This document shows, piece after piece, positions 1-6,242 of a DNA stretch of 7,328 nucleotides (position 1 is its first letter; every line of letters starts with the position of its first letter). Source of the stretch: Methylococcaceae bacterium NSM2-1 (GTDB taxonomy: Bacteria; Pseudomonadota; Gammaproteobacteria; Methylococcales; Methylomonadaceae); NCBI GenBank assembly GCA_002256705.1, contig NQJI01000066.1, positions 1 to 7,328 on the forward strand, in the 5' to 3' direction. The notes under the pieces were generated by a model that did no database searches, was not told the DNA's origin, and was given only the letters and a program-made list of their open reading frames with translations. Made by a program: the position numbers and the translations under genes.

Positions 1-94
1 ACCTATAAGGTGTTAAATATTTTTCTATGAGTGCTTCGTGTCCTAATGGTAAAAAATCTTTTTTAAGCGTATGGCGGGATTTCTTACACGTTCT
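1..94 (-). other. Downstream flank of rho with an open frame lacking a normal start
   Basis: Immediately after the rho stop, the same minus-strand frame stays open for 31 codons to the window edge and includes the stretch FLPLGHEALIEKYLTPYR, which reads like real protein. The frame contains no ATG, GTG or TTG codon, so it is either the unusual 5' end of a next gene, an untranslated leader whose open frame is chance, or a decayed start. I do not recognise the protein. No GC-rich hairpin followed by a T-run is visible here for rho; the A6/T6 palindrome near 50-66 is pure A/T. Confidence 0.2.
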
Positions 95-1351
95 CTAGCG
101 CTTCATTGAATCAAAAAATTCAGCGTTGGTTCTAAAGTCTTTAAGTTTGCCTATCAGGAATTCTGAAGCGGCCGTCTCATCCATTGGTTGAAGAATTTTG
201 CGCAAGATCCAGGTTTTTTGCAGGGTCTCTGGGTCAACCAAATATTCTTCTCTACGTGTGCCAGAACGATTAATGTTGATTGCGGGGTAAATTCTTTTTT
301 CAGCAATTTTTCGATCCAGATGCAATTCCATGTTACCGGTACCTTTGAATTCTTCATAGATAACCTCATCCATTCGTGAACCGGTATCAACCAGTGCGGT
401 GGCTATAATGGTTAAACTGCCACCTTCTTCGATATTCCGTGCTGCACCAAAGAAGCGTTTAGGTTTTTCCAGGGCATTCGCATCAACTCCGCCTGTTAAT
501 ATCTTGCCTGAAGAAGGCACGACGGTGTTATAAGCTCTAGCCAGTCGGGTAATCGAGTCTAACAAAATAACTACGTCGTGTTTATGCTCAACCAAACGCC
601 GCGCCTTTTCGATTACCATTTCAGCGACCTGTACATGGCGGGTTGCCGGTTCATCAAAGGTACTGGAAATAACTTCGCCTCGAACACATCGCTCCATCTC
701 TGTGACTTCCTCAGGACGCTCATCGATTAATAATACAATGAGATAACACTCAGGATTCTTTTCAGCGATTGCTTGCGCCAGGCTTTGCAGAATCATCGTT
801 TTACCTGCTTTTGGCGGAGAAACAATCAAGCCACGCTGGCCTTTACCGATGGGAGCGATCAAATCTATTATTCTTCCAGTTAAATCTTCGCTGGTACCGT
901 TGCCTTGCTCAAGAACAAACCTTTGTTTAGCAAATAGGGGGGTCAAGTTTGAGAAGGTAATTTTATTTTTGGTATTTTCCGGTGGTTCAAAATTGATCTG
1001 ATCAACTTTGAGCATTGCAAAATAGCGTTCGTTGTCTTTAGGCGGCCTGATCTTTCCGCTTATTGTATCGCCTGTTTTTAAAGAAAATCGTCTGATTTGA
1101 CTGGGTGACACATAAATATCGTCTGGACCCGCCAGATAGGAGCAGCCAGGTGTACGCAAAAATCCAAACCCATCCTGTAAAATTTCCAGAACTCCATCAC
1201 CAGAAATATCGTCCCCGGCTTTTGCCTGTTTTTTCAGGATGGCAAAAATCAAATCCTGCTTACGCGATCTGGCAACATTTTCAAGCCCAAGGGACTCGGC
1301 GATTTCAATAACTTCACTAATTTGTTTTAGTTTTAACTCGGTAAGATTCAT
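95..1351 (-). CDS. rho: Transcription termination factor Rho
   Basis: Hexameric RNA-dependent ATPase and translocase that ends transcription of untranslated RNA. The 418 residues align with E. coli Rho (419) essentially without gaps, from MNLTEL to the terminal MKR. Visible parts in order are the N-terminal Rho_N helical domain (about 5-47), the cold-shock-like primary RNA-binding domain (about 50-125) with GFGFLR at 61-66, and the RecA-type motor. In the motor, the P-loop is PPKAGKT (179-185), the Walker B strand is [14 protein letters not shown] (around 261-274), the Q-loop lies in [11 protein letters not shown], the R-loop in [11 protein letters not shown], and the arginine-finger region in NRSGTRREE (about 363-371). 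The ATG fits the family start, but the ribosome-binding site is poor (only GAG about 12 bases upstream). It lies downstream of trxA, as in E. coli. The 189-bp spacer suggests its own leader control, probably Rho autoregulation. It looks intact. Confidence 0.98.
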   Translation of the reverse strand: MNLTELKLKQISEVIEIAESLGLENVARSRKQDLIFAILKKQAKAGDDISGDGVLEILQDGFGFLRTPGCSYLAGPDDIYVSPSQIRRFSLKTGDTISGKIRPPKDNERYFAMLKVDQINFEPPENTKNKITFSNLTPLFAKQRFVLEQGNGTSEDLTGRIIDLIAPIGKGQRGLIVSPPKAGKTMILQSLAQAIAEKNPECYLIVLLIDERPEEVTEMERCVRGEVISSTFDEPATRHVQVAEMVIEKARRLVEHKHDVVILLDSITRLARAYNTVVPSSGKILTGGVDANALEKPKRFFGAARNIEEGGSLTIIATALVDTGSRMDEVIYEEFKGTGNMELHLDRKIAEKRIYPAININRSGTRREEYLVDPETLQKTWILRKILQPMDETAASEFLIGKLKDFRTNAEFFDSMKR

Positions 1352-1489
1352 AAAAAAGGTAACTCGAAGAAATGTAGTTAGGGTATAACACCTTAACGAC
1401 CGGGATAGGATTTAGAATTCAGGGGTGTAATTTATCGGACGATATAATTGAGTGCGCAGGACTATCGCACATGAGAAGTATAACTCAAG
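1352..1489 (-). promoter_or_regulatory. rho leader region, C-rich and G-poor (candidate rut / attenuator)
   Basis: This untranslated stretch lies between the trxA-side hairpin and rho. Read as minus-strand RNA, positions 1442-1397 hold 15 C against 6 G, with YC dinucleotides (TCC, CCC, TC) at short regular intervals and little structure: the composition expected of a Rho loading (rut) site. In E. coli, rho is known to be attenuated by Rho itself in its leader; that the same happens here is inference. A possible 17-codon leader ORF (1472-1419, MCDSPAHSIISSDKLHP) ends inside the C-rich stretch but has no ribosome-binding site and does not resemble E. coli RhoL. A short inverted repeat (GTGCG 1452-1456 / CGCAC 1466-1470) is also present. 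No convincing -35/-10 pair for rho was found. Confidence 0.4.
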
Positions 1490-1527
1490 TATTCAGACCC
1501 GTCCAGCTTTTGTGACAGGTCTGAATA
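1490..1527 (-). terminator. Strong hairpin between trxA and rho (terminator-like, no U-run)
   Basis: TATTCAGACC (1490-1499) is perfectly complementary to GGTCTGAATA (1518-1527). In minus-strand RNA the stem grows to 14 pairs (TATTCAGACCTGTC with GACGGGTCTGAATA, one G-U) closing a 10-base loop. On the plus strand the G-U becomes a C-A mismatch, so the structure favours the trxA-rho transcript. It begins 13 bases after the trxA stop codon. The sequence after it (CTTGAGTTATACTTCTC) is only mildly U-rich, so this is not a classic intrinsic terminator. A leaky terminator, a 3'-end stabiliser for trxA mRNA or a processing site are all possible. Confidence 0.6.
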
Positions 1528-1540
1528 AGGGGGGACATTT

Positions 1541-1867
1541 TTAAATGTTGCTATCGATAAACTTGGCAAGTTCCGATTTTGTCAATGCACCCACTTTAGT
1601 GGCTTCCACTTCGCCATCCTTAAACAACATCAGTGTTGGAATACCGCGTACACCGTAGTGTTGCGGAGTTTGTGGATTTTCATCTATGTTTATTTTTACA
1701 ACGGTCAATTTGCCCGCATACTCTTCGGCAATAGCATCCAGAACCGGTGCAATCATTTTGCAAGGTCCGCACCATTCAGCCCAATAGTCAACCAGTACAG
1801 GACCGTTAGCTTTAATAACAGTTTCGTTAAATTCACTATCACTCACATGAAGGACTGAATCGCTCAC
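1541..1867 (-). CDS. trxA: Thioredoxin 1 (thioredoxin A)
   Basis: Small cytosolic dithiol-disulfide oxidoreductase, reduced by thioredoxin reductase, that donates electrons to ribonucleotide reductase, PAPS reductase and others. At 108 residues it is the usual length. The redox motif WCGPC is at 32-36, the buried Asp (VDYW) at 27, and the cis-proline motif GIPT at 75-78. The start is GTG (codon at 1867-1865), supported by GGAG seven bases upstream and by alignment with the E. coli N-terminus MSDK-IH. An internal ATG start is not needed. It is divergent from rhlB and upstream of rho, the arrangement known in E. coli. Transcription probably starts from the promoter at 1897-1925. Confidence 0.97.
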   Translation of the reverse strand: MSDSVLHVSDSEFNETVIKANGPVLVDYWAEWCGPCKMIAPVLDAIAEEYAGKLTVVKINIDENPQTPQHYGVRGIPTLMLFKDGEVEATKVGALTKSELAKFIDSNI

Positions 1868-1874
1868 ACTATTT

Positions 1875-1878
1875 CTCC
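1875..1878 (-). promoter_or_regulatory. Shine-Dalgarno site of trxA
   Basis: GGAG on the minus strand, separated by AAATAGT (7 bases) from the GTG start. It is the best ribosome-binding site in the window and decides in favour of the GTG start for trxA. Confidence 0.75.
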
Positions 1879-1896
1879 AAAAATTTAAAAAATAAA

Positions 1897-1925
1897 ACTA
1901 TAGGAGGGATGGCGCTTCTAGTCAA
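1897..1925 (-). promoter_or_regulatory. sigma70-type promoter for trxA
   Basis: On the minus strand, TTGACT (1925-1920, 5 of 6 consensus bases) is followed after exactly 17 bp by TATAGT (1902-1897, 5 of 6). The predicted transcript start near 1890 gives a 5' leader of about 23 bases that carries the GGAG site of trxA. This is the clearest promoter in the window. Whether it also feeds rho depends on the hairpin at 1490-1527. Confidence 0.75.
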
Positions 1926-1930
1926 TCAAT

Positions 1931-1959
1931 TTCAACCAATTTGATTTTTACGTTATGCT
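1931..1959 (+). promoter_or_regulatory. Candidate promoter for rhlB, predicting a leaderless mRNA
   Basis: TTCAAC (1931-1936, 3 of 6 consensus bases), a 17-bp spacer, then TATGCT (1954-1959, 4 of 6). The predicted start point falls at 1966-1967, on the A of the rhlB ATG. An overlapping extended -10, TGCTATAGC (1956-1964), would start even later. The promoter is weak by consensus and lies back to back with the trxA promoter, its -35 being 5 bp away from that of trxA. Confidence 0.4.
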
Positions 1960-1966
1960 ATAGCTT

Positions 1967-3325
1967 ATGAATAATACTCATCTGACAGAAACTCGCTTCA
2001 GCAATCTTGAATTGTCTGACTCTATCCTGCACGGATTAAACGATGCTGGTTTTAATCATTGCACGCCGATTCAGGATAAAGCATTACCCTTATTGTTGCG
2101 GAGCAAAGATATTGCCGGGCAAGCGCAGACGGGGACGGGTAAAACCGCCACCTTCTTACTGGCCACTTTTCAGCGCTTACTCAATGATGACGACTGCACG
2201 GATGCAGAAGCTACGACTCCTGGGATGGGGGAGGTAGAGCAACGCAGGGAGCGGTTGCCGAGAGCAACGCCGGGAGCGGTTGCCGAAAGCAAGCGGTTTA
2301 AAAATCCCAGAGCGATAATTCTCGCGCCGACACGCGAACTGGCCATTCAAATTCACAAGGATGCCTTACTTCTTGGCAAGCATCTTAATTTGAAATTCGC
2401 GCTAATTTATGGCGGCACCGACTATCAAAAACAACTGGACACCATAAAATCCAATATTGATATTATAATCGGCACACCGGGTCGTATTATTGACTTTTAC
2501 AGACAAAACGCCTTCACCCTGGACCATGTGCAAGTCACAGTAATGGATGAAGCCGACCGTATGTTTGATTTGGGTTTCATCAAAGACATACGGTATTTGT
2601 TAAGGCGCATGCCTGCACCTGAACAGCGTTTAAACATGCTGTTTTCAGCGACGTTATCCTATAAAGTGACCGAACTGGCTTATGAACACATGAACAATCC
2701 TGTTTTGATTCGCATTGAGACAGAAGAAGTCACCTCAAAAGCCATACAGCAAAGCGCGTATTGTCCGGCTAACGAGCAAAAAATACCCTTATTGATCGGA
2801 TTGTTGAATCACTACCAGCCACAACGCAGCATTATTTTTGTAAATACCAAACGCTGCGCTGAAAAACTGGATGACACGCTCAACGCAAATGGCTATAAAA
2901 CCTCCGCCCTCAGTGGTGATGTGCCACAGGATAAACGCCAGCGATTGTTAAATGATTTTCAGGAAAACAAGATCACCCTGTTGATCGCCACCGACGTTGC
3001 CGCCAGAGGCCTTCATATTCCAGACGTATCCCATGTTATTAATTATGATTTACCGCAGGATGTGGAAGATTATGTCCATAGAATCGGCAGGACTGCGCGT
3101 TTTGGCGCCAGCGGCAATGCTATCAGCTTTATCTGTGAACATTACGCCTATTCCATGCCGGATATTGAAGATTACATTGGTCAAAAAATCCCTGTTAAAG
3201 CCATCACTGCTGATCTATTGGCTGATGTTATTACACCGGAAAAAAGACCGCCAAAGCCTGAAACCGACTATCAGGGCAAGCGTCCAAACCAGGACAGAAG
3301 CCGCAAACCTACAGTCCGATCATAA
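1967..3325 (+). CDS. rhlB: ATP-dependent RNA helicase RhlB (DEAD-box), with an in-frame repeat insertion
   Basis: DEAD-box helicase that in E. coli unwinds structured RNA for PNPase within the RNase E degradosome. The start MNNTHLTETRFSNLEL matches E. coli MSKTHLTEQKFSDF from residue 1, so the ATG is secure although no Shine-Dalgarno precedes it. Motifs: Q-motif TPIQ 33-36, motif I AQTGTGKT 53-60, Ia PTRELA 121-126, TPGR 170-173, DEAD 194-197, SAT 227-229, ATDVAARG 341-348, HRIGRTAR 371-378, then a basic tail (about 425-452). RLNMLFSATLSY, DIRYLLRRMP and GLHIP are RhlB-specific wording. It has 452 residues against 421 in E. coli. Most of the excess is about 29 residues between motifs I and Ia (about 83-111), encoded by a tandem repeat. 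This loop is variable in the family, so activity is probably kept. The 3' end overlaps yrfG by 17 bp. Confidence 0.95.
   Translation: MNNTHLTETRFSNLELSDSILHGLNDAGFNHCTPIQDKALPLLLRSKDIAGQAQTGTGKTATFLLATFQRLLNDDDCTDAEATTPGMGEVEQRRERLPRATPGAVAESKRFKNPRAIILAPTRELAIQIHKDALLLGKHLNLKFALIYGGTDYQKQLDTIKSNIDIIIGTPGRIIDFYRQNAFTLDHVQVTVMDEADRMFDLGFIKDIRYLLRRMPAPEQRLNMLFSATLSYKVTELAYEHMNNPVLIRIETEEVTSKAIQQSAYCPANEQKIPLLIGLLNHYQPQRSIIFVNTKRCAEKLDDTLNANGYKTSALSGDVPQDKRQRLLNDFQENKITLLIATDVAARGLHIPDVSHVINYDLPQDVEDYVHRIGRTARFGASGNAISFICEHYAYSMPDIEDYIGQKIPVKAITADLLADVITPEKRPPKPETDYQGKRPNQDRSRKPTVRS
2220..2310 (+). repeat. GC-rich tandem/palindromic repeat element embedded in rhlB
   Basis: Two adjacent 25-bp units (2237-2261 and 2262-2286) differ at one base (A2246 against C2271); a third, degenerate partial copy begins at 2287. 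Each unit carries complementary arms, so GCAAC (2239-2243, 2264-2268) alternates with GTTGC (2254-2258, 2279-2283) and the region can form several hairpins. CTGGGAT (2220-2226) and ATCCCAG (2304-2310) flank it as a perfect 7-bp inverted repeat, although the right copy may be native coding sequence. Because 25 is not a multiple of three, the two copies are translated in different frames (EQRRERLP, then ATPGAVAE). The coincidence with a lineage-specific protein insertion suggests a short mobile palindromic repeat that landed in frame. Confidence 0.8.
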
Positions 3326-3965
3326 GCTCCCTAAAATCCTCAATGGCAGGATAGCCGGTTACTTCTTTTTTGGGCTGATTGCTATCGGGCTTGCTCACTG
3401 ATATTAAATGCGCTATGCCATACAGCTTGGCCGAATTTAATACCGCCTGACTGTCATCAATCAACAATGTTGTCTGCTTAACAAACGGCTGCCGTTGCTG
3501 CAATAAGTCCCAAAAACCAACGTATTCTTTAGATAAACCCAAATCGTGAGAGCTGATAATGCCATCGAAAAACGGCTGTAAACAGGTTTTTTCCATTTTC
3601 AACTCCAAACTGTCACGATGCGCATTGGTAACCAACAGAACCTTTTGTGGAGATTTATGAAGTTTTTCCAGAAATTCCGTCACATGAGGTAGTACCGAAA
3701 TTAACCCTGATATTTCTGCTTTTAATCCGGCAATATCCAGTTGTAAAACTTGACTCCAGTAATCCAGACAATACCATTCCAGCTTACCTTCCATGCTTTT
3801 AAACTGCGGTTCTAATTGCTGTTTTGCAGTGACAGTGCTTATACCTTTTTGCTCAGCATATTTTAGCGGAACAAATTCTTTCCAGAAGTGATTATCAAAA
3901 TTCAAATCCAGTAGGGTGCCATCCATATCCAGTAAAACTGTATCAATTTTTTTCCAATCAATCAT
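3309..3965 (-). CDS. yrfG: HAD-superfamily GMP/IMP nucleotidase, YrfG type
   Basis: Probable 5'-nucleotidase releasing phosphate from purine mononucleotides (E. coli YrfG acts on GMP/IMP; specificity here is by homology only). The HAD motifs are complete: motif I DMDGT with nucleophile Asp13 and Asp15, motif II Thr113 in LLVTNAH, motif III Lys146, and motif IV IDDSQ with Asp170/Asp171. YrfG-like wording includes VDTVLLDMDGTLLDL-FDN-FW near the start, W-YCLDYWS (about 64-71), and NPDS-like KPDSN (192-196). At 218 residues it is close to the E. coli length (222). The ATG has no Shine-Dalgarno sequence, and TATAAC ends only 8 bases before it, so the mRNA may be almost leaderless. It is divergent from nudE across 43 bp and convergent with rhlB. 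yrfG and nudE flank mrcA/igaA in E. coli, so their direct adjacency fits a related context. Confidence 0.88.
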   Translation of the reverse strand: MIDWKKIDTVLLDMDGTLLDLNFDNHFWKEFVPLKYAEQKGISTVTAKQQLEPQFKSMEGKLEWYCLDYWSQVLQLDIAGLKAEISGLISVLPHVTEFLEKLHKSPQKVLLVTNAHRDSLELKMEKTCLQPFFDGIISSHDLGLSKEYVGFWDLLQQRQPFVKQTTLLIDDSQAVLNSAKLYGIAHLISVSKPDSNQPKKEVTGYPAIEDFRELMIGL

Positions 3966-4008
3966 GATAGTGCGTTATATTTGTCAAAATTACACATAAA
4001 ATAGCACA
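3966..4008. promoter_or_regulatory. Divergent promoter region between yrfG and nudE
   Basis: Only 43 bp separate the two start codons. On the plus strand TAAAAT (3997-4002) sits so that transcription would begin at about 4009, the A of the nudE ATG. On the minus strand TATAAC (3979-3974, 5 of 6 consensus bases) predicts a start near 3967, two bases before the yrfG ATG. No good -35 is visible for either; each -10 lies roughly where the other promoter's -35 should be, so the two promoters would compete. Neither gene has a Shine-Dalgarno sequence. Confidence 0.4.
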
Positions 4009-4557
4009 ATGACTGAGAAACCGACCATTCTTAACAGAACCACTATAGCTAAAAGCCGTTTATTCCGCATTGAATCGCTGGATATACAATTTAGCAATGG
4101 TGCACTTCGCAACTACGAGCGCCTCGCCCGCGGCAACCCCGGTGGTGCAGTACTGATAGTTCCCATGTTGGATGTTGAAACGGTGTTATTAATCAGAGAA
4201 TATTCCGCCGGTGTACACCGTTATGAAGTGGGCTTACCTAAAGGTAAAACCGATGCGGGTGAATCATTTCTGGAGGCCGCCAACAGAGAACTTAAAGAGG
4301 AAGTGGGCTTTGGCGCCAGAAAACTGCACCACTTAAGTTCATTCTCTTTGGCACCTTCTTATCTGGAGCATACTACAGAGATTGTCATCGCCCAGGATTT
4401 ATATGCCGAAAAATTACCTGGTGATGAGCCGGAAGAGTTGGAAGTTATTCCATGGAAGCTATGCAAAATCAATGACTTACTAGCATCCGGCGAATGTACC
4501 GAAGCTCGTTCAATTGCGGCGCTATTTATGACAGTGGAATACTTAAAAACACTATAA
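4009..4557 (+). CDS. nudE: ADP compounds hydrolase NudE (Nudix family)
   Basis: Nudix hydrolase that cleaves the pyrophosphate bond of ADP-ribose, NADH and diadenosine polyphosphates (substrates known for E. coli NudE). The Nudix box GX5EX7REUXEEXGU is complete: Gly79, Glu85, Arg93-Glu94, Glu97-Glu98, Gly100-Phe101. Diagnostic NudE wording includes KPTILN...KSRLF at the N-terminus, NRELKEEVGFGA, LAPSY (about 114-118) and AQDLY-E-L-GDEPE (about 128-142). Length is 182 residues against 186 in E. coli. No Shine-Dalgarno precedes the ATG; the start is supported by alignment and by the promoter geometry. It stands alone on the plus strand and is followed by a non-coding spacer. Confidence 0.93.
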   Translation: MTEKPTILNRTTIAKSRLFRIESLDIQFSNGALRNYERLARGNPGGAVLIVPMLDVETVLLIREYSAGVHRYEVGLPKGKTDAGESFLEAANRELKEEVGFGARKLHHLSSFSLAPSYLEHTTEIVIAQDLYAEKLPGDEPEELEVIPWKLCKINDLLASGECTEARSIAALFMTVEYLKTL

Positions 4558-4759
4558 TTTACAGTTATTTCCTGCCAATAAAGTCATATGGATATTAATC
4601 AGCAATCACATCCATGACCATGGATTCATTGTCCCTACGGATAAATGAAAATCTGCTGTTCTGCGGGCTTGTCAGGCTTCCATGCCGGATTGACGTGCTT
4701 TGTAGTAGATCTGTCGAAAAAAGCTGTTATTGCACAGTGCTGAAATGTAAAAAAGTTTC
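4558..4759. other. Non-coding spacer between convergent nudE and ppa
   Basis: These 202 bp hold no convincing reading frame. They contain one tight perfect inverted repeat, ATCCATG-AC-CATGGAT (4610-4625), and a weaker one in which GTCAGGC (near 4668) can pair with GCC and TGAC (bulged) downstream. On the minus strand just after the ppa stop there are two T-runs (ACTTTTTTAC, and CTTTTTTCG after a 4-bp CTGT/ACAG stem), possibly a poor terminator for the gyrB-lgt-thyA-ppa transcript. None meets the usual standard of a GC-rich stem directly followed by U's. Confidence 0.5.
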
Positions 4760-5386
4760 CTAGCAACTAAAGTGATTTTTATAATCTTCCATGGAGCGCC
4801 TTATCACTTCATGTGCTTCATCCCGTCCATAAACATGAGTTATTTCGCAGATGCTCTTTTCGCTCGGAAGATGTTTATAAGTCAGAAAATAATGTTTCAG
4901 CCTATCGATGTAAGACGCAGGACAATTGGATACATCATTCCATTGTCGATAAAACTCATCGCCTTTCATCACGGCAATAATCTTGTCGTCCGCTTCGCCA
5001 TCATCCAGCAAACGAAATCCGCCTACCGGAATCGCCTGTAGCAGAATATCGCCATGCGTCACGCTGCGTTCGCTCAAAACGCAAATATCCAACGGATCGC
5101 CATCGCCTCTGGTAACTCTTTTTCCCGATTTCAATGCGGCATAATCGGCCACTTTTTCAGCACAATAGGTTTGCGGAATAAAACCGTAAAGGGTCGGAAT
5201 CATATTGGAAAATTTTTGTGGCCTGTCAATTTTAAGATAACCGGTTTCTTTATCGATCTCATATTTAACGGTATCGGACGGAACAATTTCGATAAATGCT
5301 GTAACGATTTCCGGCGCATTATCGCCCGGTTTGATGCCATGCCAGGGGTGCGCTTTGTGTTGTATGTTCATTTGTCGATGGCTCAT
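4760..5386 (-). CDS. ppa: Inorganic pyrophosphatase, family I (long, Chlamydia/Bacteroidetes-like subtype)
   Basis: Soluble Mg-dependent enzyme hydrolysing pyrophosphate to phosphate, which pulls nucleic-acid and nucleotide synthesis forward. The family I signature is D95-G-D-P-L-D100; further metal/substrate residues are likely in KYEIDK (41-46), DDK (133-135) and HYFLTYK (165-171). It has 208 residues, against about 176 for E. coli Ppa, with extra segments at both ends and around 72-93. Wording such as HPWHG (13-17), DRPQKFSN (54-61), GDGDPLDICVL and EADDKIIAV matches the roughly 209-residue chlamydial enzymes better than the E. coli type. The ATG used lacks a Shine-Dalgarno sequence; Met6 (codon ending at 5369) is an alternative start. 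It follows thyA by 22 bp on the same strand and is probably cotranscribed with it. Confidence 0.93.
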   Translation of the reverse strand: MSHRQMNIQHKAHPWHGIKPGDNAPEIVTAFIEIVPSDTVKYEIDKETGYLKIDRPQKFSNMIPTLYGFIPQTYCAEKVADYAALKSGKRVTRGDGDPLDICVLSERSVTHGDILLQAIPVGGFRLLDDGEADDKIIAVMKGDEFYRQWNDVSNCPASYIDRLKHYFLTYKHLPSEKSICEITHVYGRDEAHEVIRRSMEDYKNHFSC

Positions 5387-5408
5387 TTAACTAAAAGAAG
5401 GTATTTCA

Positions 5409-6242
5409 TTAAACAGAAATAAGCGCCTTGATATGTTCATGCGTCTGATAACCGGCACAACAAAAATCTTCAAAACCGTAAGCAAATAGGGTTTCCGGTC
5501 TGCGCTTTATTGTTAAGTTTGGCAACGGATACGGTTTACGGGATAATTGCAGTTTAGCCTGTTCCTGATGATTCAGGTACAAATGCACATCACCGCCCGT
5601 CCAGATGAAATCACCCACTTCCAAATCGCTTTGCTGTGCCACCATATGCGTCAATAATGCATAGCTGGCGATATTGAATGGCAAACCTAAAAAAGTGTCA
5701 CAGCTGCGCTGATAGAGCTGACATGACAACTTGCCTTCGGCAACATAGAACTGAAAAAACGCATGGCAGGGCGCCAAGGCCATTTTGCCTCGCCTTACAT
5801 TCTCTTGCGGACTAATGCTTTCATCGGGCAAATCCGCCACATTCCAGGCAGAAACAATAATTCTCCGACTATTGGGTGTTTTTTTCAGCTGTTCGATGAC
5901 CTGCTTAATCTGATCAATGCGTCGGCCATCTGGAGTTGGCCATGAACGCCATTGATGTCCGTACACAGGACCTAACTCACCCTGTTCATCAGCCCATTCA
6001 TTCCAGATATTGACATTATGCCTATGTAAATAAGCCAGGTTGGTCTCGCCTTTTAAAAACCACAGTAATTCATGAATGATGGATTTTAAATGGATCTTCT
6101 TGGTGGTAACCAGAGGAAAACCCTGAGCCAAATCAAAGCGCATCTGATAACCAAAAATGGATAGCGTGCCACTGCCTGTTCTATCGCCTTTCAGGTTTCC
6201 TTCGGTGAGGATTTTATCGAGTAATTCTAAATATTGCTTCAT
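5409..6242 (-). CDS. thyA: Thymidylate synthase
   Basis: Converts dUMP and methylene-tetrahydrofolate to dTMP and dihydrofolate. Key residues are all present: Arg21 in [13 protein letters not shown], the catalytic Cys159 in [10 protein letters not shown], Arg179 in QRSCD, Asn190 in [11 protein letters not shown], and the His220/Tyr222 region in [10 protein letters not shown]. It is 277 residues long against 264 in E. coli; the difference is a 13-residue insertion (about 139-152) just before MALAPCH, so the catalytic Cys moves from 146 to 159. The ATG overlaps the lgt stop (ATGA) and has no good Shine-Dalgarno, pointing to translational coupling; lgt-thyA linkage is also found in E. coli. ppa follows 22 bp downstream. 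Confidence 0.97.
   Translation of the reverse strand: MKQYLELLDKILTEGNLKGDRTGSGTLSIFGYQMRFDLAQGFPLVTTKKIHLKSIIHELLWFLKGETNLAYLHRHNVNIWNEWADEQGELGPVYGHQWRSWPTPDGRRIDQIKQVIEQLKKTPNSRRIIVSAWNVADLPDESISPQENVRRGKMALAPCHAFFQFYVAEGKLSCQLYQRSCDTFLGLPFNIASYALLTHMVAQQSDLEVGDFIWTGGDVHLYLNHQEQAKLQLSRKPYPLPNLTIKRRPETLFAYGFEDFCCAGYQTHEHIKALISV

Noticed and set aside
50..66. A6/T6 inverted repeat after rho as a bidirectional terminator
   Set aside because: The stem would be entirely A/T with a 2-base centre, too weak and sterically poor for an RNA hairpin.
27..98. 23-codon plus-strand ORF (starting MSASCPNGKK) overlapping the rho end
   Set aside because: Very short, without a ribosome-binding site, and antisense to the more protein-like minus-strand frame.
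3336..3371. ATCCT/AGGAT hairpin followed by a T-rich run after rhlB as an intrinsic terminator
   Set aside because: The stem is only 5 bp and the T-run begins about 10 bases after it; the region is coding sequence of yrfG on the other strand.
3981..4002. TTGTCA plus TAAAAT as a full nudE promoter
   Set aside because: The spacer is only 10 bp, far from the 16-18 bp needed; only the -10 was kept.
5054..5422. 122-codon plus-strand ORF antisense to ppa
   Set aside because: It is a shadow of the clear pyrophosphatase frame, with no family motif; the same applies to the other long antisense frames over rho, thyA and lgt.
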